Source: Warburgia ugandensis
Taxonomy: Eukaryota; Streptophyta; Magnoliopsida; Canellales; Canellaceae
Direction of reading: 5' to 3'
Length of the DNA: 64,000 bases
Assembly (NCBI GenBank): GCA_035236585.1
Contig: CP141128.1
Span: 51,759,257 to 51,823,256, forward strand
Part shown: in pieces, positions 23,641 through 35,340 of the stretch
Layout: each line of letters begins with the position of its first letter
Numbering within the stretch: the stretch's first letter is position 1
The notes under the pieces: model-generated
Databases searched by the model: none
What the model was told of the DNA's origin: nothing
The model's input: the letters and a program-made list of their open reading frames with translations, nothing else
Position numbers and translations under genes: made by a program

Positions 23641-24539
23641 GTCCTTATGTACGTGTGACACTAAAAAGCTTATAACTTGAGATCTAGAGCTCCGATTGAG
23701 GTGCTGCAAAAGGCGTTGTGTCCGTGTCAATGATGCGGACACACCTAAACTATAAAATCCCTGATCAAGGCCCAATCAAAGGTGTGCATGACCCTTAGAA
23801 TAGGATGGTGGCGCGTGGCCGCTAGACCTATGGAAAACTGATGATACCAAGGCCCAATTAGGACCTTAGGACACCCATAAGCATAGGGATGGACCCTTAA
23901 TGCCTAAGTAATAAGACCAACAACTCTAAAACCTATAAAAGATAGGCCAAACTAACCTTGATTCCCCAAACCATGTTCAGGAGCATACGAGGACAAAGGG
24001 GTTAGCGTGACCTAGCTAGGTAGGTGCTCTATCGCTACTAGATTCTTTTAAAAGAACTATGATTGTTTTGCGAATACTTGTTTTAAGTATATGACTTGTT
24101 TAGCATGACTTAATTCAGCATGCATGTGATAAATGCTTTATGCATAGACATGTTTTGTAAATAATTGCATATACATTATGTATAGATATGTTTTGCAAAC
24201 TATTGCATACATTGCATGATTTGTGAGCATTAAGTTCTTGCAAAAATTGCATGTCCTTGAGGGTTACCAAAAGACGCTGGAGTGCCGAGGGCCAGGCAGT
24301 TGTGACTGACCCAAAGAGGATAGGTTTTTGCTTGTTTGATCGTATATGATTTGGGCTAGTAAGCTCGTGGGCACTATGCCGAGAGGTTGGGGTGGCCTCC
24401 CAGCCTCTACCACTACTAGGTGGATTGGGTACCACGCCCAAAAAGGGCATGTCCCTACGCCGACTACATGTGGTACAGGGGGCTACCACTGGTGTCACGG
24501 CACTGGGTTGATGTGTCATATGCCCCGTGGAGGCTATGA

Positions 24540-24574
24540 CGCTGTGTCCCTAGGTACCCGGGGACCACACAGCG
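24540..24574 (+). other. GC-rich hairpin in LTR-A
   Basis: CGCTGTGT pairs with ACACAGCG around a loop that itself contains GGTACCCGGGG. In the 3' LTR the right arm reads ACACGGCG, which still pairs in RNA through a G-U pair. Confidence 0.55.
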
Positions 24575-24893
24575 GTGAGGTCGTGGGCATAATTGGACCC
24601 TATGGTTTTGTGGACTTGTTTACATTGCATATGGCATGATATGAGGTTGGTCGACCATACCATACTAGATATCCATGAGTTGGATTCAATGAAGCATCTT
24701 ATGCATATCATTATGTTATGATATATATGATACTTTCGACTTGGTTTGTGAGATTCTTTAAGTCGTTAGTGTTTCAATTTGAAAATGGTTTTTGATATAT
24801 TGAACTTGAGTGTTCAGACATGCACATGTTTTGAAAGAGCACATGATTTTAAACATCGCATGCATTATAAAACTAGTAGTGATAGGCTCCTAC

Positions 24894-24912
24894 TGAGTAT
24901 AGTATATACTCA
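24894..24912 (+). other. Conserved LTR hairpin, LTR-A type
   Basis: TGAGTATA and TATACTCA form a perfect 8-bp stem with loop GTA, 351 bp before the LTR end. It is preceded by GCTCCTAC, similar in place and lead-in to the LTR-B hairpin. Confidence 0.8.
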
Positions 24913-25265
24913 CCCAATCCTCAACATTTTTCAAACACAAAGTAAACACTTAAGAGCAAGGAACGCTTGTGACAGAAGATACCCAGACTAAGTGCAAGTA
25001 AGTAAACCCCTACCTTATCTTTCAATGTCACTTGATTGTAGTTACTCTCTAATAGTTGAGGCTGTGACTAACACTTTCTTGGGAATAATGTTGATTTAAC
25101 ACTTTGCCATGGCTAGATAATTTGAGAATGTGTTTTGACACTCGGGGTTTTTATGAAAGATTGTTTTCCAAAACAAAAATATTTTCATGCATTTCATACT
25201 TATAAAACAAGAGATCCCGCCTTTTTATCAAAATTGCATCATATAAAAACCTGGGTCATCACAAT

Positions 25266-25277
25266 TGGTATCAGAGC
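25266..25277 (+). other. Primer binding site of the Tekay-like element
   Basis: TGGTATCAGAGC, two bases after the 5' LTR end; complementary to initiator-Met tRNA. Confidence 0.95.
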
Positions 25278-25403
25278 GCGGTTTAACGTTACTCACAGCC
25301 CAGTTATGAGGAGAATAACTTATAATCAAGCTTCATCCATGAAAGAGTAAGGGGTAATAGGATAACACATACTAAGATTTGGTAAATTACCTTGTGATTA
25401 TAG

Positions 25404-26390
25404 ATGCCTAGGAAGAAAGGAAGCAATGCTCCAAAACCTGAAGCCCCACCAGTGGACTCCACTGGATCGGGCAACGGGATGGCTGAGTTATTCCAACAAT
25501 TCTTACAGAATATGGGACAATACATGAATAGTCAAAGCCAAACTCCTACCACCCGAGATCCTTCCCCTGATAAAGTAATAGATAGGACTGAGGTCCAGTT
25601 AGAAAGGTTTCAGAAATTAGCTCCCTCATTCACAGGAGAAGATGAAGCATCTATAGCTGAAAAATGGTTAATTGATATTGAAAAGATATTTAAAGCCATG
25701 AACATAGCTGAAGAAAGAAAAGTACCCATGGCCTCATTTGTGTTTAGGGGAGAGGCTACCTTTTGGTGGGAAACAGCAGAAAGGACTTATTTTGACCAGC
25801 GAGAAACAATAGGATGGGAAGAGTTTAAAAGGGTCTTTAATGACAAATATTATCCTAAACATGTAAGAAAACAGAAGGAAAAGGAATTTATGGACTTAGA
25901 ATAAGGGAATATGACTATCCAACAATATGAAAATAGATTCATCAGCCTCCAAAGATTTGCACCGCGTTCTTGTGCTGATGAGGAAGATGCAGCAGAAAGA
26001 TTTGTAGATGGGCTCAACCCAGGACTCAGGAGCAGAGTTCTAGGTTTCCAACCTTCCACCGTAGCCAAGGCAGTAGAGATGGCCTCCCTATACGAAAAAG
26101 ATTACCAAAGGAATCAGGCGATGAAGGAAACTAAGAACATCAACACCATGAGAAATAAAGGAAAGAGACCATTTCAGTCATCTGGACCCAGGCCACCTTT
26201 CAAGAAGCCGTTTGAAAACAAAGGAAGAAGACTAGACTGGAAAACATGCCCTAAGTGTAACAAGAGTCATTTAGGCAAAACATGTCCCATTTTCAACATC
26301 ACTTGCTATCTTTGTGGAGAACCAGGACATTTTGCTAAGGATTGTTCTAAAAAGAAAGTTGAAGAGCATAAAGGAGATCAAGTTCCAAAA
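25404..26390 (+). pseudogene. gag region of the Tekay-like element
   Basis: Encodes a capsid/nucleocapsid relic. The start at 25,404 opens MPRKKGSNAPKPEAPP. A Retrotrans_gag-type segment contains WLIDIEKIFKAM, FVFRGEATFWWE and the EFKRVFNDKYYP motif, followed by LQRFAPRSCADEEDAAERF. A basic stretch leads to a CCHC zinc knuckle, CYLCGEPGHFAKDC, at 26,304-26,345, which in this family binds the element's RNA. The length and order are normal for a chromovirus gag. It is a fossil and not intact. Confidence 0.93.
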
Positions 26391-26429
26391 AGCCAAGGAC
26401 GTGTCTTTGCCCTCACTTCCAGTCAAGCC

Positions 26430-26977
26430 CAGGCTTCAAACGCAGTAGTTGAAGGTATTCTTTCTATCTATGATATACCTGCTAAAGTTCTATTCGATAC
26501 AGGCACCACTCATTCTTTGGTATCCTGGGAGTTTGCATCATCCTTGGACATTATACCACAGGACCTGGACTTCACTCTAGAAGTCATGACTCCTGTAGGC
26601 CAGGCACTTCCCACCTATTCTTATCTCCAGGATGTCCCCATTTTGATTAAGGATCATTTGCTACATGCCAATCTCATTCACTTAGATATGAATGACTTCA
26701 ACATCATCCTAGGTATGGATTGGCTAGCCTTTCATCAAGCCTTTGTTGATTGCCACCAGAAACGTGTCACCTTTACCCTACCTAATGGAGATACTTTCAC
26801 CCTCCAAGGAAGAAAGGATTATTCTAGAGCGTGTGTTATTTATTCCATGAAAGCAGTTAAGCACATTGCACAGGGATGCCCCTTCTTCTTAGCCAAGATT
26901 GAATCTGTCGAGAGTTCCCAACCAAAGCTAGAGGATGTGGAGATAGTCTGAGAATTTCCTGACGTATTCCCTGAGGA
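26430..26977 (+). pseudogene. Aspartic protease region of the Tekay-like element
   Basis: Contains the active-site motif LFDTGTTHSLVS (Asp codon at 26,496-26,498) and the downstream hydrophobic ILGMDWL motif typical of Ty3/Gypsy proteases, fused behind the zinc knuckle. The coding sequence leads towards the [18 protein letters not shown] linker before the RT. The nested solo LTR sits in that linker. Confidence 0.93.
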
Positions 26978-27358
26978 CTTACTACGACGACCCAGGTTTT
27001 TTCATGCATTTTTAAATGAAAAATCTAAATTCTTAAGGCGGGATCCCTATTAAAAAAACAATGCAGTGCAGCGAAAAAATCTTTTATTTGAAATTCAATT
27101 TGAAAACCCCGAGTGTCATTTTCTTTCACAACAACCAAGGTAGTTTTTGAAAAGCCTTAGAAATCATAAGTGTTTTTCCCTAGATCTATCCAGTCATAGC
27201 ACACAGCCCAACTGTAATTAAATACAAATACATGTCCAAAGGGTTGAGAATTTACTTACATGTATAATTGTTTCCTTTTTGATTCACTTGCTCGTAGTAC
27301 CAACATAGATGTCCTCTACTCGTGGATGGAATTATCCTGAAAAATGTTAAGGATAGGA

Positions 27359-27377
27359 TGAGTATATACTATACTCA
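27359..27377 (-). other. Conserved LTR hairpin, LTR-A type, in the nested solo LTR
   Basis: TGAGTATATACTATACTCA is the exact inverse of the 24,894 hairpin. Confidence 0.8.
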
Positions 27378-27545
27378 GTAGGAGTCTATCAATACTAGTT
27401 TTATAATGCATGAGATGTTTTAAAATCATATGCTCTTTCAAAACATGTGCAAGTCTGAATACTCAAGTTCAATATCGATATTAAAATCCATTGTCAAATT
27501 GAAATACTAACGACTTAAAGGATCATATAATCCAAATCGAAAGTA

Positions 27546-27572
27546 TCATATATACATATATATATATATATC
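27546..27572. repeat. (TA)n microsatellite
   Basis: CATATATACATATATATATA-type run. The other LTR-A copies have only a short ATATATGATAC here, so it expanded in this copy. Confidence 0.85.
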
Positions 27573-29185
27573 ATAACATTATGATATGCATAAGATGCTT
27601 CATTGAATCCAACTCATGGATATCTATCATGGTATGGTCGACCAACCTCATATCATGCCATATGCAATGGAAATAAATCCATGAAACCATAGGGTCCCAC
27701 TATGCCCACGACCTCACCGCCGTGTGGTCCCCGGGTACCTAGGGACACAGGACCATATACCTCCACGGGGCATATGACACTTCAACCCAGTCCCGTGACA
27801 CTAGTGGTAGCCCCCTGGACCACATGCAGTCGAAGCAGGGACATGCCCTTTTTGGGCGTGGTACCCATCCACCTAATACTGGTAGAGGCTGGGTGGTCAA
27901 CCCACACCCCTCGGCATAGCACCCACGAGCTTACTAGCCCAAATCATGTACGATCAAATAAGCCAAAAACCTCTTTTCAAAAGCTGTCGTCTTTGGGTCC
28001 CTCACAACTGTCTGGCCCTCGGTACTCTAACGTCTTTTGGCAACCCTCAAGGACATGCAATCTTTGCAAGAACTTAATGCTCATAGATCATGCAATGTAT
28101 GCAATAGTTTGCAAAACATATCTATGCATAATGTATATACAAAACATGTCTATGCATAAAGCATTTGTCACATGCATGCTAAACAAGTTATAGACTTAAA
28201 TCATGTATTTGCAAAATAATCATAGTTCTTTTAAAAGAATCTAGTAGCTATAGAGCACCTACCTGGCTAGGTCGCGTTAACCCTTTTGTCCTCGTACGCT
28301 CCTGAACATGGTTTGGGGACTCAAGGTTAGTTTAGCCTATCTTTTATGGGTTTTAGAGTGGTTGGTCTTATTACTTAGACATTAGGGGTCCATCCCTATT
28401 CCTATGGGTGTCCTAAGGTCCTAATTGGGCCTTGGTATTCTCAGTTTTCCAAAGGTCTAGTGGCCATGCGCCACCATCCTATTCTAAGGGTCATGTCCAC
28501 CTTTGATTGGGCCTTGATTAGGGATTTTATAGTTTGGGTATGTCCGCGTCGTCGACACGGACACAATGCCTTTGGTGGCGTCTCAATCGGAGGTCTAAAT
28601 CTCAAGGTATAAGCGTTTTAGTGTCACACATACATAAGGGTCTCAAGAATGAAAAGATGGAATGCTAAGGCGCTGTGCGTCTGCGTCATGCGCCCCGGCT
28701 TCCTTAAGGAATGAAGAAATCCCATAGCACTAGCATGCTGTGCGTCTGTAGCATGCGCTTCAGCGGGCGCGTCGGCAGACGCGGCAAGTTTTCCCGCCCA
28801 ACTCTCTCTTTTGCGGGCGCATCCAAGGACGTGCCCGTTTGGTTTTTCAAATGGGAACGACGTGTTACGTTCCGACTAGAACGTTTCATCCTCTGGGGTA
28901 CTGGGGCATCCTCAGGACACCCTGGTTCGACCCTGTTGAACCAGTGCGGCCCAGGGAATGTTCCTGGGTCCTTGGTGAGTCTCCTGGGCTCCATTTTGCA
29001 TGGTTTTTCATGCAAAAAAAACTAGGGAAACTGATCTTAGAACTACGGTGGAGATGGGTTTTGAGGGATCTTGGGCATACCTGGCTCCTTACTGGGTTTT
29101 TCTCCTTGTTTTCCCCTCTAGGTCACTCCTCCACAATGGGTTTTCTCCAACCTTTTGGGCTGCCATTAGAGGCGCCCAAGAGCTC

Positions 29186-29193
29186 TATTTATA
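29186..29193 (-). promoter_or_regulatory. TATA box of the nested LTR-A
   Basis: TATTTATA is the inverse of TATAAATA, within the same AGCTCTAT..ATAGAGCT palindrome. Confidence 0.7.
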
Positions 29194-29592
29194 GAGCTAT
29201 GAGAGGGTTCTGGAGGGGGCTCTCACTACCTTTGAATGGCGGTGATTTCACCTCCAATCACCACCATTCTAGAACCCTCTAGGAGGTGGAAGATGAAGGG
29301 TGCCCGTATCAAAACGGGCCCCTGTGTTTTGCAGCTAAATCCGTTTTTGTAAAAATTATAGTTTTGCCCCTGAACTTCAAAGGGTCATAACTTGCTCATT
29401 TTAACTCCATTTTGGGTGATTTTGATCTTGTTGGATTCCTTTCTCTGAGACGCACCTAATGGTACTATTTTTAGGACCAAATTTCTGGGTTTAGTCAAGG
29501 TGAATAGTGAAATGACCAAAATGCTCTTATCTTCAAAACTGAACTTTTCATGGGATTTTTAATATTACAAAAATTGGGGTCATTACACTTAC

Positions 29593-30260
29593 CAGGTCTA
29601 CCTCCACCAAGGGAAATTGAGTTTATCATTGACCTTATACTCGGTACTTCCCCCATTTCCAAAGCTCCTTACCGAATGGCTCCTGCAGAACTAAAAGAAC
29701 TGAAGACCCAGTTACAAGAACTACTTGACAAAGGGTTCATACGACCTAGCGTATCTCCGTGGGGAGCTCCAGTCCTTTTTGTTAAGAAAAAGGATGGCTC
29801 CATGAGATTGTGCGTAGACTATCGGATGCTAAATAGGGTCACCATTAAAAATAAGTACCCCCTTCCTCGAATTGATGATCTTTTCGATCAACTTCAGTCA
29901 GCCAGAGTCTTCTCTAAGATTGATCTGCGATCCGGATACCATCAGCTTCGAGTTAGAGAAGAAGATATCTCCAAGACAGCCTTCAGGACTCGATACGGCC
30001 ATTATGAATTCAGAGTGATGTCCTTTGGTTTAACTAATGCTCCAGCCGCGTTTATGGACCTCATGAATAGGGTGTTCAAGGAGTACTTAGATAAATTCAT
30101 CATAGTGTTTGTGGATGATATCTTAATATATTCTGAAACTTCTGAAGACCATAAGGAACATCGAAGGATAACATTAAGCACCCTACGAGCACACAAGTTA
30201 TATGCAAAATTCAGTAAGTGTGAGTTTTGGCTGGAAAAGGTTAATTTCTTAGGACATATT
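29593..30260 (+). pseudogene. Reverse transcriptase region of the Tekay-like element
   Basis: Shows the chromovirus RT series: [75 protein letters not shown] and the catalytic box FVDDILIYS (30,108 onward). Wording such as [15 protein letters not shown] before the RT is typical of Tekay/Del. Copying element RNA into DNA is the known role of the family. The region belongs to a broken element. Confidence 0.95.
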
Positions 30261-30499
30261 ATTTCTCAAGATGGCATAGCAGTTGACCCCACTAAGGTTG
30301 AATCAACACAGAACTGGGAAAGACCTAAGACAGTCATAGAAATAAGAAGCTTCTTAGGGCTTGCCGGATATTACAGGAGATTCATCGAGGGTTTTTCACA
30401 AATTGCTTTACCTCTAACTAAGCTGACCAAGAAAGACACAAGATTTGAATGGACTGATAAATGTGAGGAAAGCTTCCAAGAACTAAAAGAAGGTTAACT

Positions 30500-30860
30500 A
30501 CAACACCTATCCTTACCTTACGTTCAGGAAATGGCAGATTTGAGATATACAGCGATGCCTCGCAACAAGGGCTAGGCTGCGTACTTATGCAACATGGGAA
30601 GGTAATTGCTTATGCTTCTCAACAACTCAAGAAGCATGAAGTCAATTACCCGACCCATGACTTGGAATTAGCGGCCATAGTCTTTGCCTTGCGAATCTGG
30701 AGACATTATTTATATGGGGAAAAGTTTGAAGTTTTTACTGATCACAAGAGTCTTAAATATATCTTTTCCCAACAAGACTTAAACATGCGACAAAGAAGAT
30801 GGATGGAATACTTAAAAAGACTATGACTTCTCCATTCATTATCACTCTGAAAAAGCTAAT
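30500..30860 (+). pseudogene. RNase H region of the Tekay-like element
   Basis: Carries the [13 protein letters not shown] first-Asp motif, [20 protein letters not shown] (Glu and Asp region) and [11 protein letters not shown], then RRWMEYLK, in the standard spacing after the RT. In the family it removes the RNA strand during reverse transcription. Part of the same fossil. Confidence 0.93.
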
Positions 30861-31129
30861 GTGGTAGCTGATGCATTAAGTAGAAAAACCCAAGGGATGT
30901 GTGCAAGTTTATTAACTAAGAGATGGAAGTTATTACAAGAAGTAATCACATGGAAACCAGACATAAGTAAGCACAAGATCATTATGGCAGGTCTAACAAT
31001 AAAATCGGCTGTTAATGAAAAGGTTAAGCAAGAACAAAAAGGAGATATGGATATACAAACTTTCATAGGAAAACCAGGGTTTACAAAAAGGGAAGATGGT
31101 AGCGTTTACATGCAAGGAAGATTAGTGGT

Positions 31130-31920
31130 ACCGGCTAATGAAGAGTTAAGACAAGAAATCTTAAAAGAGGCTCATCGGTCTAAGTATACTATACACCCAG
31201 GAGGAACTAAGATGTATCAAGACTTAAAGAAACAATATTGGTGGGATGGTATGAAAAGAGACATGGGGGAATTTGTGGCAAAGTGTCTAACATGTCAACA
31301 AATAAAGGCTAAACATCAAAGACTTGTGGGATTGTTACAACCCCTTGAGTTACCCGAATGGAAATGGGACCATATTACAATGAACTTCATCGTAAGGCTA
31401 CCCAGGACCTCTAAGGGTCATGACATGATCTGGGTAATTGTTGATAGATTAACTAAGACAGCCCATTTCCTTCCTATACGTCATACCCAATCCACTGACA
31501 GCCTATCTCAGCTATACATCAAAGAGATAGTAAGTCTACATGGTATACCCCTTAGTATCACTTCAGATAGGGATAGCCGCTTCACTTCGCAACTCTGGAA
31601 GTCTGTCCAAAAATCCTTAGGATCTTCCTTGAACTATAGCACAGCCTTCCATCCACAGACCGATGGACAGTCAGAGCGCACAATCTAGATAGTTGAAGAT
31701 ATGTTCTGAACTTGTGCCCTCGATTGGAAGCAGAGCTGGGATGGAAACCTACCGCTAGTCTAGTTTGCATACAACAATAGCTTTCAGTCGAGCATTGGCT
31801 TGGCTCCATACGAGGCACTCTATGGGAGACCTTGTCGATCACCCACCAGTTGGAGTGACGTTGGAGAGTCCAGGGTGCTCCAGTCCGAGCTGGTAGAGCA
31901 ATGAGCTGAGAAGGTCAAAC
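31130..31920 (+). pseudogene. Integrase region of the Tekay-like element
   Basis: An HHCC zinc module (H.....H then KCLTCQQIKA) at about 31,170-31,310 is followed by the catalytic core: WKWDHITMNFIVRLP (first acidic position region), IWVIVDRLTKTAHFLP, ITSDRDSRFTSQ (second Asp) and AFHPQTDGQSERT (third acidic residue). The remainder is recognisable up to the LAPYEALYGRPCRSP-type motif. Broken, but all parts are in order. Confidence 0.93.
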
Positions 31921-31984
31921 TCATAAGAAGACGCCTCCTCACAGCTCAAAGCCGCCAAAAGAGCTATGCTGATCGAAGGAGGAG

Positions 31985-32384
31985 ACCATTGGAATTTGAC
32001 ATAGGAGAGCACGTTTTCCTGAAGATATCTCCCACTAAAGGAGTTATGCGGTTCGGTATCAAAGGCAAGCTTAGTCCGCGTTACATAGGACCTTTCGAAA
32101 TCCTGGAGAAAGTGGGAAAAGTGGCCTATAGGATCGCACTACCCCCTCAGCTATCTGAAGTGCATAACGTATTCCATGTATCTATGCTAAGGAGGTACGT
32201 GCCTGACCCCACTCATGTCATCAACCAAGTACCCATAAAGTTGACGGAGGATCTCAAGCTAGAGACAAGACCAGTTGAGATCCGGGATCGTAAGAGTAAG
32301 AAGCTTTGGAACAAGGACATACCCTTAGTCAAAGTTTCGTGGAGAAATGCGCACATGGAAGAAGAGACTTGGGAACCGGAGTAA
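31985..32384 (+). pseudogene. Integrase C-terminal GPF module and chromodomain-like tail
   Basis: VFLKISPTKGVMRFG, KLSPRYIGPFEILEKVG, VAYRIALPPQLS and VHNVFHVSMLRRYVPDP form the GPY/F module after the core. The tail has KSKKLWNKDIPLVKVSW and EEETWEPE, the usual shape of a chromovirus chromodomain, thought to steer insertion into heterochromatin. This supports placing the element among the chromoviruses. Confidence 0.9.
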
Positions 32385-32455
32385 AAAATACGAGAAAAGT
32401 ACTCCAAGATCTTTTGACTATATATATAGTAGAATTTTGGGGGCGAAATTCCCCT

Positions 32456-32468
32456 AAGGGGGTAAGAA
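32456..32468 (+). other. Polypurine tract
   Basis: AAGGGGGTAAGAA directly before the 3' LTR; preceded by AATTTTGGGGGCGAAATTCC, a stretch typical of Tekay/Del elements. Confidence 0.85.
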
Positions 32469-32894
32469 TGTAATGACTCCAATTTTGTAATATTAAAATC
32501 CCAAGTTAGCAATGAAAAGTTCAGTTTTTGAAGTAAGGCATTTTGGTCATTTCACTATTCATTTTGACTAAACCCGGAAAAATGGTCCTTAAAATAGTAC
32601 CATTAGGTGCATCTTGGAAAAAGGAATCCAACAAGACCAAAATCACCCAAAACGGAGTTAAAATGAGCAAGTTATGGCCCTTTGAAGTTCAGGGGCAAAA
32701 ATGTAATTTTTATTAAAAAACGGATTTAGCCTGCAAAACACAGGGGCCCGTTTTGATACGGGCATCTTTCATCTTCAACCTCCTAGATGGTTCTAGAACT
32801 GCGATGATTGGAGGAGAAATCACCGCCATTCTAGAGGTTTCTCCACTTTCATTCAAGGGCGGTGAGAGCCCCCTCCATAACCCTCTTATAGCTC

Positions 32895-32902
32895 TATAAA
32901 TA
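32895..32902 (+). promoter_or_regulatory. TATA box of the 3' LTR-A
   Basis: TATAAATA within the AGCTCTATAAATAGAGCT near-palindrome. Confidence 0.7.
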
Positions 32903-34706
32903 GAGCTCTTGGGCGCCTCTAATGGCAGCCCAAAAGCTTGAAGAAAACCCGTTTTGGAGAAGCAACCTAGAGGGGAAACGAGGAGAAAAACCCAGCAACG
33001 AGCCAGGTATGCCCAAGATCCCTCAAAACCCATCTTCACAGTAGTCCAAGGCTCAGTTTCCCTAAGTTTTTGCATGAAAAATCATGCAAAATAGAGCCCT
33101 GGAGAGTCACCAAGGACCCAGGGACGTTCCCTGGCCCGCACTGGTTTGACAGGGTTGAACCAGGGTGTCCTGAGGATGCCCTGGTCCCCCAAATGAGCAG
33201 AACGTCCTACCTGGACGAAACGCATCGACCGCGTTCGATAGAACCAAACAGTTGCATCCGTGGACGCGCCCGCAAAAGGGAAAGGCAGGCAGGAAACCCA
33301 GTGCATTTGTAGACGCGCTCGCTGAGGCGCATGCCGCAGATGCACAACGCGCTAGCGATCCGGGATTTTCCATTTCTTAAGGCAGCTGGGGCGCATGCCA
33401 CTGACGCGCAGCGCGCTAGCATTCTGCCTTTTCACTCTTAAGGTCCTTATGCACGTGTGACACTAAAAAGCTTATAACATGAGATCTAGAGGTCTGATTA
33501 AGGCAGCGCAAAAGACGTTGTGTCCATGTCGATGACACAGACACACCTAAACTATAAAATCCCTAATCAAGGCCCAATCAAAGGTGGGCATGACCCTTAG
33601 AATAGGATGGTGGCGCGTGGTCGCTAGACCTTTGAAAAATTAATGATACAAAGGCCCAATTAGGACCTTAGGACACCCATAGGCATAAGGATGGACCCTT
33701 AATGCCTAAGTAATAAGACCAACCACTCTAAACACATAAAAGATAGGCCAAACTAACCTTGATTCCCCAAACCATGTTCAGGAGCGTACGAGGACAAAGG
33801 GGTTAGCGTGACCTAGCTAGGTAGGTGCTCTATCGCTACTAGATTCTTTTAAAAGAGCTATGATTGTTTTGCGAATACATGTTTTAAGTATATGACTTGT
33901 TTAGCATGACTTAATTCAGCATGCATATGATAAATGCTTTATGCATAGACATGTTTTGTAAATAATTGCATATACATTATGCATAGATATGTTTTGCAAA
34001 CTATTGCATACATTGCATGATTTGTGAGCATTAAGTTCTTGCAAAATTTGCATGTCCTTGAGGGTTACCAAAAGATGTTGGAGTGCCGAGGGCTAGGCAG
34101 TTGTGAGGGACTCAAAGAGGACAGGTTTTGAAAAAGAGATGTTTTTGCTTGTTTGATCGTATATGATTTGGGCTAGTAAGCTCGTGGGCGCTATGCCGAG
34201 TGGTTGGGGTGGCCTCCCAGCCTCTACCACTACTAGGTGGATTGGGTACCATGCCCAAAAAGGGCATGCCCCTATGTCTACTGCATGTGGTACAGGGGGC
34301 TACCAGTGTCATGGCACTGGGTCGATGTGTCATATGCCCCGTGGAGGCTATGACGCTGTGTCCTTAGGTACCCGGGGACCACACGGCGGTGAGGTCGTGG
34401 GCATATTGGACCCTATGGTTTTGTGGACTTGTTTGCATTGCATATGGCATGATATGAGGTTGGTCGACCATACCATACTAGATATCCATGAGTTGGATTC
34501 AATGAACCATCTTATGCATATCATTATGTTATGATATATATGATACTTTCGACTTGGTTTGTGAGATTCTTTAAGTCGTTAGTGTTTGAATTTGACAATG
34601 GTTTTTGATATATTGAACTTGAGTGTTCAGACATGCACATGTTTTGAAAGAGCACATGATTTTAAACATCACATGCATTATAAAACTAGTAGTGATAGGC
34701 TCCTAC

Positions 34707-34725
34707 TGAGTATAGTATATACTCA
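34707..34725 (+). other. Conserved LTR hairpin, LTR-A type
   Basis: TGAGTATAGTATATACTCA, unchanged from the 5' LTR copy. Confidence 0.8.
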
Positions 34726-35076
34726 CCCAATCCTCAACATTTTTCAGACACAAAGTAAACACTTAAGAGCAAGGAACGCTTGTGACAGAAGATACCCAGA
34801 CTAAGTGCAAGTAAGTAAACCCCTACCTTATCTTTCAATGTCACTTGATTGTAGTTACTCTCTAATAGTTGAGGCTGTGACTAACACTTTCTTGGGAATA
34901 ATGTTGATTTAACACTTTGCCATGGCTAGATAATTTGAGAATGTGTTTTGACACTCGGGGTTTTTATGAAAGATTGTTTTCCAAAACAAAAAGATTTTCA
35001 TGCATTTCATACTTATAAAACAAGAGATCTCGCCTTTTTATCAAAATTGCATCATATAAAAACCTGGGTCGTCACA

Positions 35077-35340
35077 GGTTTTTAGTAAGTTTCTCTTAAT
35101 TCTAGTTTCTAATTCCATGCATGCTTCTTACTTTAATTTCCTAGTATGATGACAACTCTTTCTCTTTGGCTAAAGTTAATTGATCTAAATACAATCCAAA
35201 CCATTGCAAATATGTAGGATTCCTCATGGGATCAACCTCACTTGCATACATATACTACAATTTATTCATGTGGTTGCGAGTAATTTTAAAGCTACAGCAC
35301 TTGGTTATAATCTAGTGTATTTTTGGTTGCAAAGATGCGT
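35077..35340 (+). repeat. Plus-strand Athila/Tat-like LTR or leader copy 2, right part
   Basis: Continues the sequence broken at 22,687 after the GGTTT duplication. Contains CCTCATGGGATCAACCTCAC and a TTTTTGGTTGC string near 35,320 that may be a decayed Asp-type primer site. Noncoding. Confidence 0.5.

Larger units (their letters stand above)
22688..25263 (+). repeat. 5' LTR (LTR-A) of the Tekay-like element
   Basis: Starts TGTAATGACTCCAATTTTGT and ends ACCTGGGTCATCACA. Contains a TATA box inside a near-palindrome (23,116), a GC-rich island (about 23,290-23,640), a GTGTCCG/CGGACAC hairpin (about 23,718-23,744), a structured GC-rich block (24,350-24,600) and the LTR hairpin at 24,894. The reading frames inside it are by-products and not genes. 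Confidence 0.95.
26978..29592 (-). mobile_element. Solo LTR-A (26,983-29,587) nested in the Tekay-like element, duplication CTTAC
   Basis: A 2,605-bp LTR-A in reverse orientation, with CTTAC at 26,978-26,982 and 29,588-29,592. On the minus strand it starts TGTAATGACCCCAATTTTTG and ends CCTGGGTCGTCGTA. It lies in the linker between protease and RT and must be younger than its host element. It carries the inverted TATA palindrome (29,186-29,193), GC island and hairpin (27,359-27,377), and a (TA)n run. No internal region remains. Confidence 0.95.
32469..35076 (+). repeat. 3' LTR (LTR-A) of the Tekay-like element
   Basis: 2,608 bp, starting TGTAATGACTCCAATTTTGT and ending CCTGGGTCGTCACA. TATA at 32,895-32,902, hairpin at 34,707-34,725. 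Compared with the 5' LTR, many differences in the GC island are C/T or G/A changes at CpG. Confidence 0.95.
22683..35081 (+). mobile_element. Tekay/Del-like chromovirus (22,688-35,076), target duplication GGTTT
   Basis: A complete-length Ty3/Gypsy element of 12.4 kb, including a 2.6-kb nested LTR. Its LTRs are 22,688-25,263 and 32,469-35,076; GGTTT flanks it at 22,683-22,687 and 35,077-35,081. In order: Met primer site, gag with CCHC knuckle, protease, [nested solo LTR], RT, RNase H, integrase, a GPF-type module and a chromodomain-like tail, then a purine tract. The long LTRs, Met primer, chromodomain and the AATTTTGGGGGCGAAATTCC motif before the 3' LTR point to Tekay/Del. The coding part is broken, with about five breaks besides the nested insertion. 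The LTRs differ by roughly 3-5% by eye, so the element is perhaps one to several million years old, depending on the rate used. Confidence 0.95.

Noticed and set aside
24115-24519. 134-codon minus-strand frame in the 5' LTR, and the 163-codon frame at 27,702-28,193 in the inverted solo LTR
   Set aside because: Both come from the same GC-richer LTR block, are not kept open across the LTR copies, and match no family.
25266-25277. tRNA gene at the TGGTATCAGAGC sites
   Set aside because: Only the 12 bp complementary to the tRNA 3' end are present, next to LTR ends; no cloverleaf sequence follows.
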